Shown here in pieces: positions 1-5,486 of a stretch of DNA of 5,486 nt (its first letter is position 1; every line of letters starts with the position of its first letter). Location of the stretch: positions 1 through 5,486 of the forward strand of contig CALDIE010000084.1 in the NCBI GenBank assembly GCA_937901625.1, in the 5' to 3' direction. Below the pieces are notes generated by a model. The model made no database searches, was not told the origin of the DNA, and was given only the letters and a program-made list of their open reading frames with translations. Position numbers and translations under genes: made by a program. Origin of the DNA: an uncultured Lachnospiraceae bacterium. Its GTDB lineage: Bacteria; Bacillota; Clostridia; Lachnospirales; Lachnospiraceae.

Positions 1-299
1 ACAGTGGTCATTGTTTCAATTATGAAATAAAATGAACAAATATATTTAATAATTATATTTTCATCAATTATATTTATATGAACCATCCAATTTGGATATC
101 TTTGCCATCCAAGAAAAATATGAATGCAAATTAATATATGTAAAAAAGCAAATATTTTAAAAAGAAATATTAATAAATTAAATAAATTTTCGAAATAAAA
201 ACTTTTCGAAATTTTATCATGCAAAATTTCAAAAGCTCTATTGCTTTTAACATTTAAAACTTTCAACATTTTGAAAGACTTTAATATTTGTAAAGCCGG
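1..299 (-). CDS. Partial cation (K+) channel-like protein: S4 to pore helix, runs off the left edge
   Basis: A frame shifted relative to the methyltransferase is open from just after a TGA at 308-306 to the window edge (99 complete codons from 299, then GT). At about 19% GC so long an open frame is unlikely by chance. Numbering from 299, residues 1-20 resemble a voltage-sensor S4 (PALQILKSFKMLKVLNVK). A linker follows, then a hydrophobic S5 at about 38-64 with an internal His and Cys (FLHILICIHIFLGW), a turret with Y-P-N-W-M (68-72), and a pore helix KYICSFYFIIETMTT (85-99). The cut codon GT. can only be Val, so the next residues fit T-V-G-Y-G. Established knowledge: this S5/turret/pore order is typical of six-helix K+ and cyclic-nucleotide-type channels, mostly eukaryotic. 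There is an in-frame ATG at 269 but no Shine-Dalgarno site, so I read this as an internal piece of a gene whose true 5' part is absent. Origin in an AT-rich protist or anaerobic fungus is inference. Confidence 0.55.
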
Positions 300-999
300 C
301 TTTTTTCATAAGTCTGTAAATGCTTTTTTTAGAAAAAATCTGCAAATGTTCAATATCATATATCGGCGATCTAAACCCTAAGATCCTGTTTACGGGAGAA
401 AGATAATCATGACACACTACATAAAACAATCCGCTCGGTTTTAATATCTTTTTTATATCCCGGATCGTACTTTTGGTATTCGGAATATGTTCGATCGTTT
501 GAAACAACGAAATCATATCGAATGACTCATTTTCAAATAATTCCGCTGAAAAAGGTGCATTAATGATAGTGCTTTTTACTCTGGTATCCGCTGCCTCAAT
601 AGGGGATCTGGATGGCTCCACTCCCACAACATTTTTGACTCCCCCTTCCTTAAGCATCAACAAATACGAACCATTACCCGTACCTATATCCAAAGCATCC
701 TCTTTTTGAAAATCCGGTGCTTTTTTTAACAGGTATTTGTAATAAGTTTCACTTGCATAGCAAGCCTCTTTCGTACTGTCATAGTCAGCCTGCTCATATT
801 CTTTAAATATACTTTCTTTTTCCATCGGACACTTGGCGTATAATATATGACAATTTTTACATTCATATAAATCCCAATGCATATATTCCGGTATTTTTCT
901 GGACGAAAAAGAATAGGACGACATTTCCTTTGGAGAATAATTGGACTTTTTATATATATCAATTCTTTTTCCGCAAATAAAACATTTTTCCGACATCAT
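247..999 (-). CDS. Class I SAM-dependent methyltransferase, probably 3'-truncated
   Basis: Predicted cytoplasmic methyltransferase, likely acting on a nucleotide- or lipid-linked sugar. Residues 6-9 (CFIC) and 47-50 (CKNC) form a zinc-ribbon-like module often placed before the Rossmann domain in polysaccharide-cluster methyltransferases. SAM-binding motif I is LDIGTGNGSY (103-112); the acidic E128 after VVGV follows strand 2; FDMISLFQTIEHIPN (160-174) and LKPSGLFYVV (186-195) are motifs II/III; EHLQIFSKKSI (217-227) is the usual late motif. Two ATGs (999 and 996) share the AGGAGAGG Shine-Dalgarno site at 1012-1005; 999 is kept. It starts 16 bases after the glycosyltransferase stop and is last in the operon. 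Odd point: at 250 residues the protein stops soon after AGFTNIKVF, whereas relatives usually continue for tens of residues with a conserved Y-P-x-x-Y-W-type tail (from memory of the family). The final ~10-17 codons overlap the channel-like frame and may be foreign DNA. Confidence 0.85.
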   Translation of the reverse strand: MMSEKCFICGKRIDIYKKSNYSPKEMSSYSFSSRKIPEYMHWDLYECKNCHILYAKCPMEKESIFKEYEQADYDSTKEACYASETYYKYLLKKAPDFQKEDALDIGTGNGSYLLMLKEGGVKNVVGVEPSRSPIEAADTRVKSTIINAPFSAELFENESFDMISLFQTIEHIPNTKSTIRDIKKILKPSGLFYVVCHDYLSPVNRILGFRSPIYDIEHLQIFSKKSIYRLMKKAGFTNIKVFQNVESFKC

Positions 1000-1015
1000 T
1001 AATACCTCTCCTTCT

Positions 1016-1972
1016 TTAGACTTTCATTTCTTCTTTTTCATCAAAATTAATTCTCTCACCCTCTATCACAAGGGGACGGTTCATTAATCGTTGATTAATA
1101 CTTAAAACATATTCTCCCATGATTCCCAAAAAAATCATCACAACTGCTCCTAAAAAGAACATTCCTACTACGATAGGCGCTGTACCGGCAACAAACTGAT
1201 CCCAGAATATCAACTTCAACACTAAATATACAATGGCAATTATAGCCGACAGAAACGCTATACCAAAGCCCATAAAGGTTGCCACTCTCAGTCCGATTTT
1301 TGTATAGGACGTCACACTCAGCATCGCAGCATCATATAATGTAGAAAAATTATTGGATGTTTTTCCGGCTCTTCTTTTTTGTTGCGTATATGGAATGATT
1401 TTTATTCCAAACCCCAGCTCCGCTACGATTCCACGTAAAAATGGAGTAGGGTCATTAAGTTCTCTCAAGACTTCTATAAAACTCTTATCATAAAGTCCAA
1501 ATCCCGTAAAATGCTCAATTTGCTCCACTTCAGAAAATTTACGGATCACTTTGTAATAACACGAGCGAAGAAAATACATCAGCTTATTTTCTTCGCTATG
1601 ATCCTTTTGCATCACAATTATCTTATTCCCATTCTCCCACTCCCTTACCATCTGTGGCAACAGTTCCACAGGATCCTGAAAATCACAGCACAACAGGATC
1701 GTACAGTCACCTGTAGATTGTAATAATCCGTAATAAGGCGAATTAAACTGTCCAAAGTTTTTTGCATTAAAAATAGCTTTAATCCGAATATTTTCCTTAC
1801 ATATTTCTCTTAAAAGCTTTCTTGTTCCGTCTTGGGAATCATTATCCATAAAAATGATCTCATATTTATAATCCTTCAATTCATTTTGAAACAGATCAAC
1901 TACTGCCTTGCTCATAGGAACAACATTTTCCTCTTCGTTGTAGCAAGGAATAACAATACTGATTTTCTTCAT
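1016..1972 (-). CDS. Family 2 glycosyltransferase, polyprenyl-phosphate type (DPM1/GtrB/ArnC-like)
   Basis: Membrane-associated glycosyltransferase expected to move a sugar from a nucleotide donor to a polyprenyl phosphate on the cytoplasmic face. The GT-A domain starts at once (ISIVIPCYNEEENV, 4-17), with the nucleotide-binding DND at 43-45, the metal-site motif DFQDP at 97-101 and the late basic motif QQKRRAGKTS at 197-206. Two C-terminal membrane segments follow, about 228-255 and 264-290, then a charged tail. The 318-residue length and the GT-A plus two-helix layout match bacterial GtrB/ArnC/YfdH-type enzymes. The start ATG overlaps the stop of the upstream SDR gene by 4 bases (ATGA) and has no Shine-Dalgarno site at normal distance, so translational coupling is likely. 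No flippase or GT-C partner gene is visible, so the acceptor polymer cannot be named. The type is well supported; the sugar transferred is unknown. Confidence 0.92.
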   Translation of the reverse strand: MKKISIVIPCYNEEENVVPMSKAVVDLFQNELKDYKYEIIFMDNDSQDGTRKLLREICKENIRIKAIFNAKNFGQFNSPYYGLLQSTGDCTILLCCDFQDPVELLPQMVREWENGNKIIVMQKDHSEENKLMYFLRSCYYKVIRKFSEVEQIEHFTGFGLYDKSFIEVLRELNDPTPFLRGIVAELGFGIKIIPYTQQKRRAGKTSNNFSTLYDAAMLSVTSYTKIGLRVATFMGFGIAFLSAIIAIVYLVLKLIFWDQFVAGTAPIVVGMFFLGAVVMIFLGIMGEYVLSINQRLMNRPLVIEGERINFDEKEEMKV

Positions 1973-2862
1973 AACGACGCCAACACCGTCCTTACCCCTT
2001 TTTCAAAAGATGTTTTCGCTTCCCATTTAACTGTATTCTTTAATTTACTTATATCCGCAACAAAACTGACCATTCCTGTTTCGGGATATTGTATAGCCCC
2101 ATAATTTAATTCAGAACGACTACCTGTAATCTGCTTCATTTCATCAATATAATTGCGCAGTTGGCGTACATCTCCACTGGCAAAATTATAAGCCCCCGAC
2201 GATCCCTTTCCTTCAATCAACAAAACTAAGGCTTCTACCGCATCATCAACATATAAATAATCCCACTTTTGGATTCCTAATGTCAGATCACATCTGGCAT
2301 TCAACAGCATCTTTTTTAATATATCAATGATCATCGTCTCCTCATAATCCCCCGGTCCGTAAAGACTGAAAAAACGTGGTTCGATCAATGTTATATTTCT
2401 TTTTTCGCAAATATCAAACGCATCCGAAAACAATGCAGCCTTATATTTCCCGTATTCCGTATTGGGGATTAATTCATCCGTTTCATGTATTACCCCATTC
2501 CGTACTCCATACTCAGCCTGACTGCCGGCTGTAACGATCAGTCCGCAACCTCCTTTTGCATAACTCCGGACAACGTCCATTGTATATCGATAACCGGCTT
2601 CCTGCATTGCCGCATCCATCCGGTCCCGACCTCTTGTCCCCGGCCAGGCAAGATTGACAACACAATCAACATCTCCGGTATATTCATGCATATGACCGTA
2701 AGCAGACATATCCATTTCTATCCAATGCCCCTCAGGCAACGCTTCCCCCCCATGGCTTCTTCCTGGTCTGACGATTAAAGTACAATCATGACCATTTAAG
2801 GATAAACGCCTTACAAGACTTTTTCCAATAAAAGAAGTTGCTCCGGTAATTACTATTCTCAT
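1969..2862 (-). CDS. NAD(P)-dependent sugar epimerase/dehydratase/reductase (extended SDR)
   Basis: Cytoplasmic extended short-chain dehydrogenase acting on a nucleotide sugar or keto-sugar. The Rossmann dinucleotide motif is GATSFIG (7-13); VNLAWPG (69-75) is the family NxxA region; the catalytic triad candidates are S114 (TAGSQAEYG) and Y137/K141 (YGKYK). RFFSLYGPGD (163-172) and WDYLYVDDAVEAL (200-212) are the usual substrate-side and late motifs. Its 297 residues are near the normal length, with a complete C-terminal substrate domain. The ATG overlaps the stop of the transketolase C-terminal subunit by 4 bases, so it is coupled to it. Sitting directly behind a transketolase pair, it may reduce the keto group left by a ketol transfer, or epimerise the product; this is inference. 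It could instead be a 4-reductase or 4-epimerase for a deoxysugar whose earlier genes lie elsewhere. Confidence 0.9.
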   Translation of the reverse strand: MRIVITGATSFIGKSLVRRLSLNGHDCTLIVRPGRSHGGEALPEGHWIEMDMSAYGHMHEYTGDVDCVVNLAWPGTRGRDRMDAAMQEAGYRYTMDVVRSYAKGGCGLIVTAGSQAEYGVRNGVIHETDELIPNTEYGKYKAALFSDAFDICEKRNITLIEPRFFSLYGPGDYEETMIIDILKKMLLNARCDLTLGIQKWDYLYVDDAVEALVLLIEGKGSSGAYNFASGDVRQLRNYIDEMKQITGSRSELNYGAIQYPETGMVSFVADISKLKNTVKWEAKTSFEKGVRTVLASL

Positions 2863-3794
2863 AAATAATTCATTCTTTCCACAGTTTTTTTAACAATACT
2901 TTCTGCGTCTATTCCATAATATTTCCGAAGATATTCCCTGCTTCCTACTTCCCCGGAATATACATCCGGCAAGCCAAATCGCAGCAAAGGCGCATGTTGA
3001 TTTTGTCCGGCTAAAACTTCCGCCACAGCTCCTCCGAGTCCACCAAGCACATTATGTTCCTCAATCGATATAATGAGCCTCGATTTCTTGCCTATCCGAA
3101 TCAAGCCTTCCTCGTCTAGCGGCTTCACTGCCGGGCTGGAAAATAGATTAGTTCTAATCCCATAACTGTTAAGCACATTCTGAACATTTATCGCTTCCTC
3201 AAGAATTGGACCGGAAGATACGATCGATACATCTACTTGCTCATCCCATTTTACATCGTATGGAATCAACTTCTGAATATTCCCGTTAAAACTTTCATCA
3301 TAAAACTCCTGATCAGATCCTCTTGCCAGTCTCATATAGGTAGGAGAAGGATCTCCGATCACATCGTCAAGAACCGAAACGGCCTCGTGAAAATCAGCCG
3401 GCGCATATACTTTTATTCCGGGCAATGCCCTTAATATAGCCAATTCCTCAGTAGTATGGTGACTCATTCCCAGGGTACCGTAAGAAAATCCTCCTCCTAC
3501 GGAAATAATATTAACATTCACATGATGATAACAAACATCGTTTCTTATCTGTTCCAGACAACGTAAAGTCGGAAAGTTGCCGATCGAATAAACAAATACA
3601 ATATCTCCCTCTTTTGCCATGCCACTGGCTACTGCCATCATGTTTTGTTCAGCAATACCACAATTAATAAACCTATCCGGAAATTCACATTGAAAATCTT
3701 CAACAACATGAAACCCTAAATCCCCGACCAAAAGAACAATTTTATTATTCTCTCTGGCTTTTTCAACAAGGCGGTTGATGACATGTGTCCTCAT
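2859..3794 (-). CDS. Transketolase, C-terminal subunit (pyrimidine-binding and C-terminal domains)
   Basis: Second half of a split thiamine diphosphate (ThDP) transketolase. The pyrimidine-binding domain (about 1-165) holds the catalytic glutamate E49 in INCGIAEQNM (43-52), the aromatic/Arg region GNFPTLRCLEQIRND (72-86) and the glycine-rich loop GGGFSYGTLGMSHHTTEE (100-117). The C-terminal domain (about 185-305) has the EEHNVLGGLGGAVAE motif (245-259). The 311 residues match stand-alone C-terminal subunits. It begins 2 bases after the stop of the N-terminal subunit, with an AAAGG Shine-Dalgarno site inside that gene's 3' end, so the two are made together and should form one enzyme. The YSIGNFPTLRCLEQIR and SHHTTEE wording is what I recall from transketolases found in surface-polysaccharide clusters rather than from pentose-phosphate enzymes. 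The ketol donor and acceptor are unknown. Confidence 0.93.
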   Translation of the reverse strand: MRTHVINRLVEKARENNKIVLLVGDLGFHVVEDFQCEFPDRFINCGIAEQNMMAVASGMAKEGDIVFVYSIGNFPTLRCLEQIRNDVCYHHVNVNIISVGGGFSYGTLGMSHHTTEELAILRALPGIKVYAPADFHEAVSVLDDVIGDPSPTYMRLARGSDQEFYDESFNGNIQKLIPYDVKWDEQVDVSIVSSGPILEEAINVQNVLNSYGIRTNLFSSPAVKPLDEEGLIRIGKKSRLIISIEEHNVLGGLGGAVAEVLAGQNQHAPLLRFGLPDVYSGEVGSREYLRKYYGIDAESIVKKTVERMNYL

Positions 3795-3796
3795 TT

Positions 3797-4600
3797 CTAT
3801 AACCTTTCCAATTCTTTTTTTGCTAAATAATAATATTCTTCCTGTGGAGCCCTATAATGCCATAACAAATTATTTTCCATAAAAGAAACACCTTTTCCCT
3901 TAATAGTATTCGCTATGATCACTTTGGGTTTTCCGGGATGTTTCTGATTGAAAGAATCCAACAGTTGTCTGTGATCGTGTCCATCAACCATTTCTATTGC
4001 CATCCAGCCAAAGGCCTCCCATTTTTCTTTTAGGGGATCTGTGTTAATAATATCCTCACAAAAGCCCATCGCCTGCATTCTGTTTCTGTCAATTATAACC
4101 GTAAAATTATCTAATTTATGCTGTGCCGAAAGCATCGCCATCTCCCAAATCGACCCCTCATCACATTCTCCGTCTCCAATTACGGAATAAACTTTATAAT
4201 CTTTTTCGCGACACTTTCCATGTAATGCCATGCCGCAGGCAATCCCGACTCCATGTCCCAGACTCCCCGTGGAAACCTCAATTCCCGGAACATTTTTGTG
4301 TGAAATATGACAGGAAAAAGCACTACCGTCATCACCATAAGTATCCAAATCATCTACTGAAAAAAAACCGCATTCAGCCAATGCAGCGTATACGGCAACA
4401 CCATTATGTCCCTTACTCAAAACAAAACGATCTCTGGCAGGGTCATTGGGATTTTGCGGATCATACTTCAGAACTTCTGCATATAATACCGCAATAATAT
4501 CCGCTACAGATAATATTCCGGCAATATGCGAAGCATGAGCGTGATTTACCATATCGATTGCATGCAGACGTATTTTTTTTGCCAACTCTATACTATCCAC
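3797..4600 (-). CDS. Transketolase, N-terminal ThDP-binding subunit
   Basis: First half of a split ThDP-dependent transketolase, 267 residues from the GTG start. The start at 4600 is chosen because AGGAAGG (4615-4609) sits 8 bases upstream and the protein then begins DSIELAKKIR like its relatives. An in-frame ATG at 4642 would add 14 unconserved residues and has no Shine-Dalgarno site. Visible motifs: LSKGH (61-65), VPGIEVSTGSLGHG (104-117), the ThDP/metal motif GDGECDEG (142-149) closing at N173 (GDG-x28-N), and IKGKGVSFMENNLLWH near the C-terminus. Active-site histidines appear kept (H25, H65, H98 and the H of LWH). Odd points: the usual G-H-P-G-G is S-H-I-A-G (24-28), the usual H-P-D/E is H-I-S (98-100), and TGSLGQG has H for Q. 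It is followed after 2 bases by the C-terminal subunit gene and probably feeds surface-sugar synthesis rather than central metabolism (inference). Confidence 0.92.
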   Translation of the reverse strand: MDSIELAKKIRLHAIDMVNHAHASHIAGILSVADIIAVLYAEVLKYDPQNPNDPARDRFVLSKGHNGVAVYAALAECGFFSVDDLDTYGDDGSAFSCHISHKNVPGIEVSTGSLGHGVGIACGMALHGKCREKDYKVYSVIGDGECDEGSIWEMAMLSAQHKLDNFTVIIDRNRMQAMGFCEDIINTDPLKEKWEAFGWMAIEMVDGHDHRQLLDSFNQKHPGKPKVIIANTIKGKGVSFMENNLLWHYRAPQEEYYYLAKKELERL

Positions 4601-4608
4601 AATTATAT

Positions 4609-4615
4609 CCTTCCT
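4609..4615 (-). promoter_or_regulatory. Shine-Dalgarno site that sets the GTG start of the transketolase N-terminal subunit
   Basis: On the minus strand AGGAAGG is followed by 8 bases (ATATAATT) and GTG at 4600-4598. It lies downstream of the in-frame ATG at 4642, which is preceded only by an A-rich stretch and sits inside a possible hairpin. The shorter GTG-initiated protein is therefore favoured. Confidence 0.7.
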
Positions 4616-4637
4616 CTCAAAACACCCATCTCCGTAT

Positions 4638-4655
4638 GACATCTTTTAGATCGTC
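4638..4655 (-). repeat. Small imperfect inverted repeat in the gap before the transketolase genes
   Basis: The minus strand reads GACGATCTAAAAGATGTC. ATCT pairs with AGAT and GAC with GTC, with one bulged G and a 3-base loop. A second short inverted repeat (CATCG, 6-base loop, CGATG) lies at 4662-4677, just after the DUF1836 stop. Neither is followed by a T-run, so neither is a terminator. They could be a processing or protein-binding site, or chance. Confidence 0.25.
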
Positions 4656-4679
4656 TTATGCCATCGTGATTTCGATGTT

Positions 4680-5300
4680 TTATTTTTCTTTTTTCTTATC
4701 CTGTTGTCCGTTCGACTCCATATATCCGTCGATCATCTTTTCGATTAAGAGTTTCTTTACATATACATCATAAGTAAGAAGGCAGATAAAACAAAACGTC
4801 TGCAAAAACTCCTGATCTTCCCCTGCTTCTTCAAAGCAGGACTGTGCTGTTTTATACTTCTCCAATACATCGCGCTTAAGACCTTCCAACTGATCTTTTT
4901 CCAGTGATATAACCTTGTCATAGATTTCAGAGACAGTTATATCTCCATCCTTTCCAAAATACTTTTCCGTGATCGGATGGAGCATGTTTTGAATATCATT
5001 GATGGAGAGTATATTTTTAAAATAATAAATAAAGATCAGAATGATGATATGTTCTTTGTTATACTTCTTCTTTTCCGGTGGCGGCAGCAGATCGTTCTTT
5101 GCATAATTATTGATCATGGTCTTGGTCAATATTCTCTCTTCTCCATGGTAGCGCGCCGTATTTTTTAAGTGAGAATCTATAAAACCTGTCACCTGATCCA
5201 TATACAGATCCAGATTAGGGATATCTTCCGTCCTGATAAAATCGATCCTGTCGAAACTTGCCATAATACTGTTGATCAGATCTTCGGTATTAATCGTCAT
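4680..5300 (-). CDS. DUF1836 family protein with MerR-like helix-turn-helix
   Basis: Soluble 206-residue protein of the Firmicute-restricted DUF1836 family, whose role is not established. Residues about 57-107 are the recognisable part: ILTKTMINNYAKNDLLPPP followed by KKKYNKEHI, then a helix ending SINDIQNML. The motif of a helix, 'N-Y-x-K-x-x-L-L-P-P-P', then 'K-Y-x-x-E-H' resembles the winged helix of MerR-type regulators, so DNA binding is a fair inference. The N-terminal 56 residues and the C-terminal half (about 120-193) are helical-looking, and the tail is a charged lysine-rich stretch. There is no signal peptide or membrane segment. CGGAGG ends 5 bases before the ATG. It lies upstream of and in the same direction as the transketolase gene, 79 bases from the GTG, with no terminator between, so it may be the first gene of the operon and possibly its regulator. 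It may also be an unrelated neighbour. Confidence 0.85.
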   Translation of the reverse strand: MTINTEDLINSIMASFDRIDFIRTEDIPNLDLYMDQVTGFIDSHLKNTARYHGEERILTKTMINNYAKNDLLPPPEKKKYNKEHIIILIFIYYFKNILSINDIQNMLHPITEKYFGKDGDITVSEIYDKVISLEKDQLEGLKRDVLEKYKTAQSCFEEAGEDQEFLQTFCFICLLTYDVYVKKLLIEKMIDGYMESNGQQDKKKEK

Positions 5301-5302
5301 AA

Positions 5303-5486
5303 CAGCCTCCGTTTTCCGTTAAAAATATATACGCTAAACAGCACATATTTACCGATTTTCATTATATAGATTTCATTGAACCATTAAAAAATAATTATTT
5401 TAATCAAATAGGAATAGGTAATGATAATTATTCATTTAAAATATCAAAAAAATCAGAATATATAATATTATCTATAAAAATGGATA
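5303..5486 (+). other. AT-rich right end with an outward plus-strand open frame (possible partial foreign gene)
   Basis: After a TAA at 5300-5302 the plus strand is open for 61 codons to the window edge. The later part translates as sequence such as DFIEPLKNNYFNQIG and YSFKISKKSEYIILSIKMD, with no recognised motif. The first ~20 codons overlap the DUF1836 leader and are surely not its true start. G+C falls to 15 of 106 bases in 5381-5486, similar to the left end. On the minus strand a frame from 5484 ends in TAA at 5430-5428 after 18 codons, which could be the tail of an upstream gene. The region may instead be a plain bacterial intergenic/promoter stretch; I cannot decide between these. Confidence 0.2.
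5361..5366 (-). promoter_or_regulatory. Possible -10 box for the operon
   Basis: A perfect TATAAT on the minus strand, about 60 bases upstream of the DUF1836 ATG. The -35 region at 16-18 bases' spacing (around 5383-5390) is only T-rich, with about three of six matches to TTGACA. In such AT-rich DNA a TATAAT is expected often, and the surrounding sequence may not belong to the bacterium, so this is tentative. Confidence 0.3.

Noticed and set aside
188..211. Two copies of TTTCGAAA separated by 8 bases (minus strand), able to pair and followed by T-rich sequence, looking like a terminator after the methyltransferase.
   Set aside because: The stem is short and mostly A-T, the T-rich tract is simply the background of this region, and the repeat lies inside the channel-like open frame.
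1..269. A normal bacterial gene starting at the ATG at 269 and overlapping the methyltransferase end.
   Set aside because: There is no Shine-Dalgarno site. The S4-like sequence continues upstream of this ATG, and the composition is unlike the rest of the operon, so an internal fragment of a foreign gene fits better.
247..300. A simple sequencing frameshift that would restore the methyltransferase tail by reading into the downstream open frame.
   Set aside because: The downstream frame has channel-like membrane and pore sequence and none of the tail motifs expected for this methyltransferase type.
4123..4497. Plus-strand open frames lying over the transketolase and other operon genes.
   Set aside because: They are antisense to well-conserved genes, have no ribosome-binding sites and give low-complexity, unrecognisable proteins.
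4662..4677. CATCG/CGATG inverted repeat directly after the DUF1836 stop as an intrinsic terminator.
   Set aside because: It has a 5-base-pair stem only, and no T-run follows on the minus strand.
5391..5435. Repeated AATAATTAT words upstream of DUF1836 as an operator pair.
   Set aside because: Such words are expected by chance in DNA with about 14% G+C, and there is no symmetrical spacing relative to the -10 box.

Overview
The window holds a compact bacterial operon read entirely on the minus strand (right to left), bracketed by very AT-rich ends that do not look like the same DNA. The central part (about 300-5310) has strong Shine-Dalgarno sites, 2-base gaps, 4-base ATGA overlaps and a DUF1836 regulator-like gene. 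Together these point to a low-to-mid GC Firmicute, most likely a Lachnospiraceae-type Clostridium relative; the family-level call is inference from protein style only.

In order of transcription: a DUF1836 protein with a MerR-like helix-turn-helix (5300-4680), a split transketolase made of an N-terminal ThDP-binding subunit (about 4600-3797) and a C-terminal subunit (3794-2859), an extended-SDR NAD(P)-dependent sugar epimerase/dehydratase/reductase (2862-1969), a membrane-anchored family-2 glycosyltransferase of the polyprenyl-phosphate type (1972-1016), and a SAM-dependent methyltransferase with an N-terminal zinc-ribbon-like module (999-247). The last five look like a cell-surface polysaccharide cassette. 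The ketol-transferring pair and the SDR could build or remodel an unusual (possibly branched-chain) sugar, the glycosyltransferase could load it on a lipid carrier, and the methyltransferase could decorate it. The substrate is not readable from sequence.

The left end (1-299) is about 19% GC by hand count over 1-246. It carries a 99-codon minus-strand reading frame that is open to the window edge. Its translation reads like the S4 helix, S4-S5 linker, S5 helix and pore helix of a tetrameric cation (K+) channel. It ends at ...E-T-M-T-T-(GT.), exactly where a selectivity filter of the type T-V-G-Y-G would begin. This style and base composition suggest an AT-rich protist or anaerobic fungus rather than the operon's bacterium. 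The methyltransferase seems to lose its normal C-terminal tail right there, so position ~250-300 is probably a junction: an assembly or amplification chimera, or less likely a real transfer.

The right end (about 5361-5486) is also extremely AT-rich (15 of 106 bases G or C in 5381-5486). It has a plus-strand frame open to the edge, but it can equally be read as an ordinary bacterial promoter region, and a TATAAT box is present. No RNA genes, CRISPR arrays, insertion sequences or convincing terminators were seen.
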